Shown here: one piece after another, positions 33,492 through 44,783 of the stretch | How positions within the stretch are numbered: the stretch's first letter is position 1 | Layout: every line of letters begins with the position of its first letter | Assembly: GCA_026214975.1 (NCBI GenBank) | Contig: CM047805.1 | Coordinates: 7,774,463-7,838,462, forward strand | Length of the DNA: 64,000 nt | Source: Gentiana macrophylla | Lineage: Eukaryota; Streptophyta; Magnoliopsida; Gentianales; Gentianaceae | Reading direction: 5' to 3' | The notes under the pieces: generated by a model | Told to the model about the DNA's origin: nothing | The model's database searches: none | The model's input: the letters and a program-made list of their open reading frames with translations, nothing else | Program-made: the position numbers and the translations under genes

Positions 33492-34574
33492 TGTTAGGTG
33501 TTATGCCCGAAAGACAATTTTGTAATTGTTTTATTTAATGAATGAATTGACATTATTATTCATATTTATTATTCTCATATTCACCGATGTGACAATAGTA
33601 TTTACACTACAGAAAACCCAAAAGTATATCGTTTATGTAATCACTTAACTCAGTGTATGGGATATACACGGGAGGATTGAGTTAGTGAAGATGTACTTAA
33701 AATACAATTAGCCCGTAGTGAAGTTAATCGAGAGTATCGGGTCTCTCCTTTAACGTGCTATTAATGCGCCCAGAACACAATAGGTTTGATTGTCTTATCT
33801 GGACTTTCGGTTAAGAGAACCTAGTGGGGCATTTATATGTGATAGATATATCATATAGGGCTGGACCGATTTGATTAGAGTTCACGATATAATTCCGTAA
33901 TCGAGAAGTCTTAACGAATCAATCCATGATCATATTTATGGATATATCTTAATCCTGAGGTGATCACGATCAAGCTGCTTGAATCGGTATGAGGTTTGAC
34001 TTGGCGGTTAAGGATTACATCGAGTCTGTGATCCGAATTACCCCAACTTGGCATTGTCTTTGGATTGAGTGAGTAGTACGTGTTATCACGGATAAGAATC
34101 CATTCCTTCCATTTCGGAAGTAGATAGACGATTCCACTTATTTGTTAATCCTAGAAACCGATCGATCCATGGAGTTCATATTACACCGATTAGCTACCCG
34201 TGAGTTGTATGAATTAATTGATCACTAGGGGTTAATGGTAAATAAGGATAAGAGGTTCTAAAAGGGTTAACGGTAACTTCTCGATTTAGAATGAGCGATC
34301 ATGGAGAGGATTAATCCATATGTAATGATTATATCAATGGACGCTTATTATCATTCTCATGAGGAGATAAATATAATCTCATAATCGGAGGAGTGTAGTC
34401 ACGGGATTATGGTGGCATATTCCTGTGATTGATTTATCGAATATGATTATTTTGTTCATAAGATAATTATTTATTTGATTTATCGGAGCCTCTGATTATT
34501 AGTCCATGGTCCCGACGTGCCTCCAATATAGCATAGCTATTTTCGGACGTCGAATCCTAATAATATTAATTTAA
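33492..34574 (+). mobile_element. 3' LTR of the old Copia element, truncated at its end
   Basis: It starts TGTTAGGTGTTATGCCCGAA right after the purine tract. Positions 34169-34574 match 27093-27497. It breaks off at AATATTAATTTA, exactly where the purine-rich AAGTGTGGGGGAGGG of an Athila-like element begins. Confidence 0.85.
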
Positions 34575-35598
34575 GTGTGGGGGAGGGAAATGGTTTTATG
34601 TATCTACATTCATTTGCCATACTATTATATTTCTATGAAAAAGTGCTAAATTTTAATTTTTTTGTTTGCTTCGTCCCAAGTGAACAAAGACATATCTTTA
34701 TTTGAGTTTTTGTATCATTGGTGCATTATTTTGCATATTTAGTAAATTTAGATGTCTCACCCAACACTATTTTTCACGTGCCATAGTAAATAATGAGCTA
34801 TAATTTAAATCTGTGCCCATTTGATTAGAGATTTTTTATGATTATCGCATGATTCTTTGCTTACATACGGATTTTGAAAATTTTAATAAGTTTGTGTTTA
34901 GAATTAAAGTATGACATACTGTGAATATCTGAAGGTTTGAATGTGATAGGAAGGATATAATTTAAGGTTTGAATACCACTCTAAGATGAATTATATGAAT
35001 AATATATGTATATGTCGGATGTAGCTGCCGATGATTTGAGTGCGGTAGGGCATTATCACGAAATGTCCTATACCACTATGAGGTTTAATAGCTCCCGACT
35101 GCCTGATGATAGTAGTCCAGCTAGGGTGTTATCACGAAACGTCTTATTGCTGGGAATGAGGGCATATGCGATAAGTGTGTAGTGAAGTAGACTTTAAGAA
35201 AAATTAGTGCATGGCAATGTGAAAAGATGGGTGAAAACCGTAGTTATCTTCAGACTATCCCCAGTATAAACTGAAAGATATGTTGTAGGGATTATCCTCT
35301 AAGTATGTCGGAAATATTTTAAATACTCCTTATTATTTTTTTTCCGAATATGTATGTTTTGTGAGGTGCATGTTATAATCGTTTTTTATATTTCTGATCT
35401 AAATGGGATGTTGGCTAGTTTTGCTTGAATCAATTTCAAGTGTGGATTTAGTGGAAATTTATTATGGCTATGCACACACACTTGGGTGAACCTCTAAACT
35501 ATTGAATATGCTTTATGGTTGCATAAATGTTTATATGTCTCGAGTCTTGATTATGTTTTGCCTTGCTCGGGATGAGCAAGGTTTAAGTGTGGGGGAGT
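34575..35598 (+). mobile_element. 3' internal end of Athila-like element A
   Basis: The segment starts at an inner purine tract (AGTGTGGGGGAGGGAAATGG) that also occurs on the minus strand at about 37185-37206 in element B. It has no coding frame. It ends with a perfect 8-bp stem hairpin (CCTTGCTC-GGGAT-GAGCAAGG, 35561-35581) and the polypurine tract AAGTGTGGGGGAG before the LTR. Everything upstream in element A is missing. Confidence 0.8.
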
Positions 35599-37074
35599 TG
35601 TTAAGGGTGATTTTATACGTTTTATAACGATATATTTTGTAACAATTCTCTCCATATTCGTATGTTTCTCATAGAAATCGAGCTTTATATTGAAATATTG
35701 AGCAAATGAGTTTTAGAAGTATTAAAGTGCAAAATCGAGCTAATTATGTGATTTTATTGGATAAATATCTTTAGATGTAAGATGTTACATTTTGCATGTT
35801 TTTATCGTGATGTAGGTATGCTTGCATGAGGTGAAAGGAGCTTAAAAGATGTTCAAGTGATGATTTGCATGGAAGGAAAGAGATAGAGATGAAGTTGGAA
35901 TGCAGATCAAGATGAATTTGGAAGAAAAAGGGAGTGAACTAGCGTCCAGGCTGAACTGGCGTCCAAAGAAGTGGACTGGCGTCCAGGAGGAGCAAGTTGA
36001 TTCAGAGAGTTTGGGCCCCCGAGTGGGCGGCGGCGTCTGAAGCAAGTCAAAGCACACCTTGGGCGGGCGTCCGAAAAAAGTCGGACGGGCGTCTTTAAGC
36101 CGACATAGCAGCAGCCGCCTTACTTTTCTATAAATACCAGCGCGTATTTCAACCCTAAACACACATTATTGAGACCTATTGATACACAATCATTAGGAGA
36201 AAACCCTAGGCGGCCCCAGCCCCCTTAGGGGAGGCTGGGGTTGCGATTTTTCTTGTTTTATTTCCGCTTTCTATTTCGTTTTGCTGCTGTTTTGTGCTAA
36301 ATGCTTGGAGGCTGAGCAATTGTTCAAACTATGTGAATCCGTTTCAGCAGGTTCTTTATTTTCAATCTAGATTTGTTTTGTGAATTTGATTAAAGTTGTA
36401 TCTTTCCCATGTGTTTACTTTGTTATGCAATCGATATCGAAAGATGAATTGTTATTGATGTTTACCGTATGATGAGAGTCGGTGTAAACCTTAGATCACC
36501 ATAGGAAAGATGGGATTTTTAACCTTGACATAACGAGAGTTGATAGGTTAGATTTCTAGGTTGCTAGATTGAGAGATCTTACACCTTGGTTTGAGAGCGT
36601 CAATCTTATAGATCGAGAGATGAGAGATTGATAGGCGAATTATCTACGAGAGTAGGAATTCATACGTTTGGTAGGTGAACCACATCTTTAATTAAATCAT
36701 CACAAGACAACTTTAGAGAGGAAAATAAGGGTTGCGGGATCGGAGGAATATTTGCTTGTTCTTTGTTTAATCACCATGATCATCTTCTTATTTACTGTTT
36801 ATTTTATAGTTTATAGTTTAGATTTCGTTCTCGCTTTTATCCTTCCTGGCTTTGGACTGACAATCCTCTGTCCAGTTTATTTTCTGTTTTAGTTTAGGTT
36901 TAGTAATAAATAGTAGTGACAATTTTAGAAGAATTAATAAGAACTAGATTAAACAACCTCGATTCCCTGTGATCGACTCCGGTATTAATCGCTATGCTAC
37001 GATCCCTACACTTGGGGAATACCGGATTTATAAATTTTATTACTTGTTTGTTTTGTTAGATAAAATCCGTGACA
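35599..37074 (+). mobile_element. 3' LTR of Athila-like element A (1476 bp)
   Basis: It starts TGTTAAGGGTGATTTTATACG after the polypurine tract and ends ATCCGTGACA. It is homologous to the reverse complement of 47286-48896. Inside, 35942-36095 has a cluster of GCGTCC/GGGCGTC motifs, and the right part (36960-37074) has the ACGATCCCTACACTTGGGGAA block also seen, inverted, near 47345. Confidence 0.85.
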
Positions 37075-37646
37075 ATATGCATTGCTTACTCGGGACCAAA
37101 CAAAAACAAAAATTTTGAAAAAATTTAGCTCATTTTGCATAGAATCGAAATGAATTAAGCAAACGAAACGATACACATAAACCATTCCCTCCCCCACACT
37201 TAAACCACAACATGTCCTCAGGTTGTGCAGAACTAAAGAGAAGATAAAGGACTTAGCTGATTCGAATCGTTGGTCAGGCCGAAGCCTACGTAGTGACAAA
37301 TAGAACTCGTAACCACACGATGTAAAAGCGAGCTCGACAATACCGCCAAAAATATACCTGCACTACTTGACAAACACGGAAAAATCTTGGGGAAACGGGG
37401 AAAGTATACCATGATGAGAGATAACGAAATGATTAGATCAAAAGAAAAAAACATCCAATACAATGAAAATAAAAATCATAGTAATGTCAAATGAAAGTAC
37501 GGAATGCCTTATGGCTTACATGATTCATCGGGAAAAAATAGACAGTAGCTATATGAAAAGCACAATGAATCAAGGAATGAAAAGTAGCAGGACAATACAA
37601 CCATCGTATCTAAGAAAGAACAAAAGCTAGAATCAGAAAAATAATA

Positions 37647-39114
37647 TCAGGGCTGCCCCGGTGCCATAGAATCATCAGCCGGAGGCGATCCACCCGTAAG
37701 AGAGGCAGCCTGCTCCTCATCCGAAGACGACTCAGACTCGTGCAGAACATCCGCAATAGCTTGCTCAACCTCGTCCGAATAAACGTAATCGATAATGCTC
37801 GGGTTGAAGACTCTGTCGTCCCTCGGAGTTCGGCCCTCACTTATACACCGTAAAATAGACAAAATGTTGTTCTGAGAAGTCCTCATATCCTCCATCCAGT
37901 TCCGTACGCTATTGGCCATACTCAACCTCATCCGGACTGAGGGAGATAAAGTAGGAAGGGAAGATACTCGAGGTCGTGCTGAAGATGAACCGGGCTCACG
38001 TGGTGCCTCAGCCTCAGTCTCAGTCTGAGCAGAAGATTTCACTTTTTCCCGCTGCAAGAACCTTGGATTCTTCAGTTTGTGGTCGGTCTTGTACTCGGGA
38101 ACCCTAGCATCTTTACAGAGATTGTGGATCAAATGCGGACATATCAAACACCTAGTATAGACCTTCTGATTCATGGCTATCTCATCAAAAATGGCTTTTC
38201 CTACATCGACATTCAGCTTGAAATTCAGAGCGTACAACATCCCGAGGTCACCAATGTGAAAATGAGTCAGGTTGTTCTTAGGTAACAACCTGTTCTGGAT
38301 AAACCGACATTTGACCTTCCAATCTTCCGTCCAACTCGTTGTCACCAACTCTTTCCTATCGCCACCCGGTCTAAGTGTCCACGGCACCTCCGGGCACACC
38401 AACAATCTTAACTCCTCCAACGGATCCTCTCCCGCATCCTGCTTGGCCTTTATCGCCTCATTGTACTCCAACCCTTCAAAAGGTGCCAAGTTATACTTCT
38501 CGTTTATAACATTAGGCGTAAACGGCACCTTTACTCCCCTAACCATCACAACTCCAGTTGCCAAATCCGTCTCCGAACAGTTCGCATAAAACTCACGAAC
38601 TAGGGTAGCATTGACCGGAGTTCTAGGGGTTTTCATCAATGCTCCCCACTTCCTATCCGTAAGCATTTTAACAAACAACGGATCAACCTGAGGCTCAAGG
38701 ACGGCTCGTTCTATTAACATTGTCCTCGAAACATAGTGCTTATTGTATACCTCAAAAGCCTTCGGATTTATGAACCTACGAGCCAAGGGGATAGGGATAG
38801 GAGGTCTCACATTCTGTCTAACCGGCTCAGCTCCCTCAGTTGCTTCCTCGGTTCTACCCCTAGGTTCATTTGCATCTTGCTCACCCCGAGTCTCCGACAC
38901 CCTTTCTCACTAAGGGCTCATCATCAGTGTCAGACCCCGACTCAGACTCATCTCGTAAAGGAACCCTGGATTGACCTCTGTGGAGGATTACGACGCCACC
39001 AATACGGATACCTTGGTTTGGGTTGACTAAAGTGGGGTCCACACCCTTTTTCTTCTTAGTAGGCTCCTTTGCTACCCCCTTACCATGCCATTTCTGAACC
39101 TGTTTGTGCACCAT
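37647..39114 (-). pseudogene. Athila post-pol ORF (env-like position), one frameshift
   Basis: The frame 38900-37647 (417 aa) is open throughout. It carries FEVYNKHYVSRTMLIERAVL, then LVREFYANCSETDLATGVVM, VRGVKVPFTPNVINEKYNLA, LLPKNNLTHFHIGDLGMLYA and an acidic serine-rich tail. This matches the putative plant transposon protein domain found downstream of pol in Athila/Tat-type elements. The true start is probably at 39114 (MVHKQVQKWHGKGVAKEPTK, basic), and a single frameshift at about 38890 separates the two parts. I see no signal peptide or transmembrane segment, so the env-like label describes position only. Its role is unknown. It is far better preserved than pol. Confidence 0.8.
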
Positions 39115-39709
39115 CTTAAACTAAGACTAAACAAACAACAACCCCAAATCCAAATTCAAACAAAACCACCCGTTTATCATCCAAACGGGATTTCCCAAAC
39201 AATCCAACACCAAACCAACATCAAAACAGAAATACAGACCATCCATCATCATCCATCAACATCCCAGATCACCCACAGAGGAAGAAAAATAAACAAAACA
39301 AGAAGAAAAAATCAATAAGGCAAATTGCATGTAAAAGAGTCGACTCGAAGATCGAACCCAAAAAAACGTGAATTAATCTAAGAAAAGCTTATAAAATCTT
39401 ACCAAGTACGATGATGGGATGATGATAAAATGGATTAGAAGTCCAAACAATGCCAAATTGAACCCAAAAATCGAATTTTTCTTCAAAAAGGTCGCACCAA
39501 CTATATCACTGAATCGAATTAATGGGTGTTTGTTGGAGGATTTGGAGTGGAAAATCGAAAAGAAGGGATTGAGAGCTGCTTGTGGGACTTCGAATCGCCA
39601 AATTTGGTATAGAAACGCGGATTTTAGGGCAGAAGAGGTCGAAAAGTCGGGTTGAAACTTTGAAATTTTTGTGGCTCGACTGAAATTGGGAAGCAGGGGA
39701 TATATATAG

Positions 39710-39935
39710 ACGCAGGGTGGACGGGCGTCCAGGATGGGTGGACGCTCGTTCACTGAGGATGGTATGAACCGGGCGGGCGTCCGTGATATTTAAACGCTCG
39801 TCCAAATCCATTTCAAATAAAAACGAGTTGGAGTGGATCTCGCAGACGGGCGTCCAGGATGGGTGGACGCTCGTTCAAGGTAGACACATAACAGACGGGC
39901 GTCCAGATATTCATGGACGCACGTCCAAGGTTGAA
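39710..39935. repeat. GACGGGCGTCC module cluster upstream of the post-pol ORF
   Basis: Contains two copies of GACGGGCGTCCAGGATGGG, each followed by TGGACGCTCGTTCA (39723-39753 and 39845-39876). There are also GGGCGGGCGTCCG with AAACGCTCGTCC and GACGGGCGTCCAGA with GGACGCACGTCC. It lies about 600 bp upstream (minus strand) of the 39114 start. Confidence 0.85.
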
Positions 39936-40054
39936 TTTCAGCAAAACTTAAAAATTTTCATTCAAATCAATTTCAAAATTTTATTTCATCATAAAAATTC
40001 ATACATAACTTCAAATAATAAATAAAAAACTGAAAAACACATAAAACACGAGAA

Positions 40055-40115
40055 AATAGTGGGTTGCCTCCCACCGAGCGCTTTTGTTTTATGTCGTTTG
40101 CTCGACGAAAAAGCC
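40055..40115 (-). repeat. Intergenic block, copy 2 (GCCTCCCACCGAGCGCTTTTG...)
   Basis: GGGTTGCCTCCCACCGAGCG, CTTTTGTTTTATGTCGTTTG and CTCGAC here are similar to GGATGCCTCCTAGTGGCG, CTTTTGGTTAATGTCGTTAG and CTCGAC at 40648-40694. The two blocks bracket the 145-aa ORF. Confidence 0.75.
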
Positions 40116-40123
40116 TAACGACG

Positions 40124-40561
40124 CTAGTCTTCATAAATCTCCGTCCAATCCACAATCCGGATCAGACGGCAGAGCATGTCAATAGCAGGAGGAAAATCAT
40201 ACTCGTCCTGTAAAGCCCGAGTCCTGCTCGCCAAAGAACATCCACTCCTCGAAATGCTCGACTTGCGAAGACTAGCGCCAAGTCGATCGAAGATGGGATC
40301 ATTGAGGATCGTATACGGTCGTCCTAAAGTCTCCTGCAGGTCCTCTGAGCTAAAATCTCCACCTCCCGAAGATCGGGGTACAATGAGAACATAAGTAACG
40401 GTCCTGACGCGGGTACTAATATCAAAGTCTACATCCAAAATGATAGTCCCTCCGGGTCCGTCACCTAGAGTGATAAGCGAGATCCTACTAATGAAAGGAA
40501 ACTCTTCTGGTAGAAATCCGTAATCCATATCTAAAAACACAGCTAAACTGAACAGATTCAA
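40124..40561 (-). CDS. Accessory ORF of the Athila-like element, unknown function (145 aa)
   Basis: An uninterrupted 145-codon frame lies between the integrase end and the post-pol ORF. It starts MNLFSLAVFLDMDYGFLPEE and contains LGDGPGGTIILDVDFDISTR, a serine/glycine/acidic middle (RSSGGGDFSSEDLQETLG) and ends in MLCRLIRIVDWTEIYED. I do not recognise a domain. No transmembrane segment is clear and composition is globular. It sits between two copies of the same intergenic block, which suggests a module added or duplicated as a unit. It may be lineage-specific or a chance survivor of a longer ORF. Confidence 0.5.
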   Translation of the reverse strand: MNLFSLAVFLDMDYGFLPEEFPFISRISLITLGDGPGGTIILDVDFDISTRVRTVTYVLIVPRSSGGGDFSSEDLQETLGRPYTILNDPIFDRLGASLRKSSISRSGCSLASRTRALQDEYDFPPAIDMLCRLIRIVDWTEIYED

Positions 40562-40647
40562 ACAAAATCTTAATTAGACTTAAAAGAAAAACTAATTCAA
40601 AGAAAAGAAACAACATAAAAAAGAGTCCTAATATAATAAAGGATATC

Positions 40648-40694
40648 TAGGATGCCTCCTAGTGGCGCTTTTGGTTAATGTCGTTAGCTCGACA
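40648..40694 (-). repeat. Intergenic block, copy 1 (after integrase)
   Basis: Partner of 40055-40115, located just downstream (minus strand) of the integrase C-terminus. Similar blocks with a GTCGTTxGCTCGAC core are a recurrent feature of Athila-type elements downstream of pol, as far as I recall. Confidence 0.7.
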
Positions 40695-40704
40695 CTCTTT
40701 TAGA

Positions 40705-42234
40705 TCAGCCTGGATCAGACCATTTAACTTTTCTACCAGCCACTACTTCGTGTAAGCTTCGATCAGTAGTGTAGCTGCAGAAACAGCATCTAACACATGG
40801 GGTTAATTCTGTAATTGCCTTCCACACACGTTTAAACCTTCCCATGGTTGATTTCTTCTTCTTCTGACGACGCTTCAACCGTTTCTCCTTCTCAAACTCT
40901 TCCATGTCCCAACTACCTGCTAGAACTTCTTCAGAGGGACCACTACCGTCATCCTCAGAAAACAAATCGGGCGAAAACTCGTCAAATTCATCGACTTCTG
41001 AAGTACCACACCCGAGGATATCAAGGAACCGAACAATCAAAGGCTGTTCTTTGGCTTGACCAATGTAATGCTTGCACCTTTGACCATTCACTCGGAACGG
41101 CTGGTCACCATAACCTCGTAGTTCTAGGACACCTCCAGGAATGATTTGGAGAATCTCAAAGGGACCGGACCATCGTGTCCTCAGCTTACCAGGGAACAGA
41201 TGTAACCTGGAATTGTACAATAAAACTTGTTCCCCTACTTGAAATTATCGCTTCTTGATCTTGGCATCGTGAAGGAGTTTCTTCTTTTCCTTACTTATCC
41301 TAGCACTTTCATAAGCCTGAAGTCTAAATTCGTCTAACTCATGCAACTGTTGCAATTGATGTTTTCCACAGGATTGGGTATCGAAGTTTAAAAACTTCGT
41401 GGCCCAATACGCTCTATGCTCTAACTCGACTGGTAAGTGGCATGGTTTACCATAAACCATTTGATAGGGTGATGTACCCATGGGGGTCTTATAGGCGATT
41501 CGATCGCCCACAAGACATCATCCAACTTAAGACTCAGATCTTTTCTATGATTATTTATTTTCTCGGGATCTTCTTTAAACTTTGGTTGCTTCTCACAACC
41601 TGACCACTCGTCATAGGATGATATGGTGTACCAGTTTTATGCCGGACACCATATTTCTCAAGCACTTTCTCCAGGGGTCGGTTGCAAAAGTGTGTCCCTT
41701 CATCACTAATCAAGGCGCGTGGACACCCGAATCTCACGAAGATGTTTTTCTTTAGAAACTTCATGACCGTCTTATGATCATTGTGAGTCGTGGCCTGAGC
41801 CTCCACCCATTTCGATACGTAATCTACGCAGACTAAGATGTATTTATTCCCACAAGATGATGGGAATGGTCCCATAAAATCGATGCCCCATACATCAAAG
41901 ACTTCACATTCTAGGATGGGTTTCAATGGCATGTCGAAACGACTTGTTAAAGTTCCGGTTCTTTGACACCTATCACAAGCTTTATAGAAAGCTTCTGTAT
42001 CTTTAAAGATCGTGGGCCAATAGATGCCGGATTGAAAGATTTTAGCAACGGTTTCCAAGGACCAAAGTGACCACCGGTAGGTCCACTGTGGCATTGCTCA
42101 ATAATATCACGTTGCTCAGATTCGGGAACACATCTTCTCAGCAAACCATCTTTACAAATCTTGAAGAGGTAAGGTTCATCCCAAACGAATGTTTTCATAT
42201 CAGAGAAGAATTTATTCCTCTCCTGATAGGACAA
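40705..42234 (-). pseudogene. Ty3-gypsy integrase (frameshifted)
   Basis: Frames in order: [15 protein letters not shown] and CDRCQRTG (HHCC zinc-binding region), [20 protein letters not shown] (first catalytic aspartate), [15 protein letters not shown] (second aspartate) and YHPMTSGQV with the following catalytic glutamate position altered (the VRSNQ stretch). Then TSPYQMVYGKPCHLPVELEH (41245-41511) and PGKLRTRWSGPFEI in the C-terminal domain (40705-41220), followed by an acidic and lysine-rich extension. At least two frameshifts and an early stop near 41555 break it. Integrase inserts element cDNA. Confidence 0.88.
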
Positions 42235-42256
42235 TTCTGGATCAAGATATTGGGAA

Positions 42257-44063
42257 TTAAGGTAGTTTACGAAGGAAGAATACCAAGGAACATCTGATAA
42301 GAATGATATTTTCCAGAGGAAAGTAAAGATCTATATCATCAGGGTCATACTTTTCCTCATTCAACATTCTTGAGACATGATCAGCCACCACGTTTTCACT
42401 GCCCTTCTTGTCCTTAATCTGGACATCGAACTCTTGTAGGGTCAGTATCCAACGTAGTAAGCGCGGTTTAGCCTCTTTCTTAGTCATCAGATATCGCAAA
42501 GCAGCGTGATCAGTCCACACAACCACTTGAGCACCCAACAAGTAACTACGAAACTTGTCCATAGCAAAGACTACGGCCAATAATTCATTTTCAGTCGTCG
42601 TGTTGTTTACTTGAGACGGATTCAGTGTGTGGCTGGCATAATAGATTGGTGGAATTTCCTTTTTTCTCTCTGTCCTAAGATCGCACTAACAAAGATAGTT
42701 TGATGCATCGCATATAAGCTCGAAGGAGATTCGGTCGAGGCGAAATAAGGATCGGTGCAGAGATTAATCGACTCTTAAGCTCCTCAAACGCTTGCTTGCA
42801 ACTTTCATCAAAATCGAATAAAACGTCTTCTTTAAGTAGTGTAGACAGGGGCTTGGCTATCTTGGAAAAGTCCTGAATGAATCTCCTATAGAAACCGACA
42901 TGTCCAAGAAAACCTCTGACTTCGCGCACATTCTTAGGATAACTCATCTTCTCGATAGCTTCTACTTTTGCTCTGTCTACCTCAATACCTTTGGCGGAGA
43001 TCTTGTGGCCAAGAACTATTCCCTCATCTACCATGAAATGGCACTTTTCCCAGTTTAGGACTAAGTTCTTTTCCACACATCTGGATAAGACTTGGTCAAG
43101 ATTATCAAGGCAATCATCGAAGGATTGACCAAAGACCGAAAAGTCATCCATGAAAATTTCCATACACTTTTCAACTAGCCCGTCAAAGATAGCCAGCATA
43201 CATCTCTGGAATGTAGCTGGGGCATTGCAAAGACCAAATGGCATCCGCCTGTAAGCGAATGTACCATAGGGACAAGTGAAAGTGGTCTTTTCTTGGTCAA
43301 CAGGATCTATAGGTATCTGAAAATATCCCGAATATCCATCCAGAAAGCAAAGAGAATCGTGTCCCGCCAGACGCTCGAGCATCTGATCAATGAACGGAAG
43401 GGGAAAATGATCTTTCATGGTTACTTCATTGAGCTTTTTGTAATCAATGCAGACTCTGTAACCAGTAACAAGCCTCAATGCTATTTCTTCACCCTTCTCA
43501 TTCTTCTCAATCGTAATTCCACCTTTCTTGGGAACTACCTGAGTTGGGGATACCCATTCACTATCAGCGATGGCATAAATGATACCCATATCCAGAAGTT
43601 TGATGATTTCTTTCTTAACCACCTCTTGCATATGAGGGTTGAGCCTCCTCTGGGGCTGTCTAACACATTTCGCACCCTCATTAGTCTTGATCTTATGCAT
43701 ACAGATGTCGGGAGATATCCCTCTGATATCTCCTACTTGCCACCCAAAGGCTTTCTCATTCTTTTTCAAGACGTTTATTAACTTCATTTCTTCTAGTCGA
43801 GACAGCTTGGCAGATATAATCAATGGAAGCTTGTCACCTTCTCTTAAAAACACATACTTTAAATGTTTAGGCAACGGCTTCAGTACTAGATCTGCAGGAG
43901 GGTCTTCTAAACTTGCTTTGAGATCTCCACTTTTCAACTCAACATCACTGAGTTTACTTAGTGGTCCCACTGCCAAAACTTCTCCTTTAAACAACTCATC
44001 CTCAAATTCAGCCTCTAACTGCTCTAGATTGACTACACCATGATTATTCAAATTATCAACCAA
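42257..44063 (-). pseudogene. Ty3-gypsy reverse transcriptase and RNase H (frameshifted)
   Basis: The 462-residue frame (44063-42675) carries the RT motifs RVCIDYKKLNEVTMKDHFPL, FLDGYSGYFQIPI, PYGTFAYRRMPFGLCNAPAT and IFMDDFSVFG, the last with the catalytic aspartates (xxDD). VLGHKISAKGIEVDRAKVEA and VRGFLGHVGFYRRFI follow, the connection to RNase H. A frameshift near 42670 leads to the RNase H frame (42580-42257) with [20 protein letters not shown] and [22 protein letters not shown] and RNase H make element DNA in the particle. The RT core appears complete; the defect is the frameshift downstream. Confidence 0.92.
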
Positions 44064-44783
44064 TCGATATATTCGGTTGAAAACTTGACTATGACTTGCT
44101 TTTCCATGTAGTCATTGAAGTCATCAAACGTATCCTCAATGGAAAAGCTGGTTGGAGGACCAGAGGGTCTCTGAATGGATTTGGAGACATTATAGCTTAC
44201 CTCTTGATCACCAACCCGTATAGTCCCTTTGCCACCATCACAGTCAATGAGGGCTCTAGCCAGTGAAGAGAAAAAGGGTCTTCCAAGTATCGGGTACATT
44301 TTCATCCTTTTCAATGTCTAGAACGTACCAGTCAACGGGAAAGGTAAATTTATCAATTTGAACTAATACGTCCTTCATAATCCCCGCAGCTTTCTTAGAA
44401 GATCTATCAGCGAATTGCAAATTCATGGTAGTGGGTTCTAGAAGGTCATTTAAACCAAGCTGTTTGCACTCAGACAATGGCATCAGGCTGATGGATGAAC
44501 CCAGGTCACATAAGGAGTTTGGGAAGACTAGGCCTCCCATTAGCAATGTGAGCACAAATTTCCCAGGGTCACCCCTCTTGGTTGGTAGATCTTCATAATT
44601 GATCATAGAGCAGTCCTCACCAATCAACCGATCCATGTCTGCTAATTTCTTCTTAGAAGAAACAACATCCTTGATGAATTTTGTATACTTAGGCATCTCA
44701 ACCAAAACCTCGGATAATGGAAGATTAACCTGAGTATTTTTCAGAAGGTTTAGCACTTTTTCATACTTTTTATCCTCATTCAA
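44048..44783 (-). pseudogene. Athila-type aspartic protease
   Basis: The frame 44783-44256 carries LTLLMGGLVFPNSLCDLGSS followed by ISLMPLSECKQLGL. In Athila elements the protease active site reads (A)LCDLGSS(V/I)SLMP, so the catalytic aspartate is kept. MNLQFADRSSKKAAGIMKDV follows, the usual flap region. A frameshift at about 44314-44256 connects to a frame with RPFFSSLARALIDCDGGKGT. The upstream half contains KYTKFIKDVVSSKKKL, also typical for the lineage. Confidence 0.88.

Noticed and set aside
37647..39114. Viral envelope protein
   Set aside because: Only the position is env-like; no signal peptide, fusion peptide or transmembrane segment is visible, and the motifs fit the plant transposon protein domain.
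43293..44043. Plus-strand ORFs of 130-160 codons opposite the RT
   Set aside because: Antisense shadows of the well-supported minus-strand RT and protease frames.
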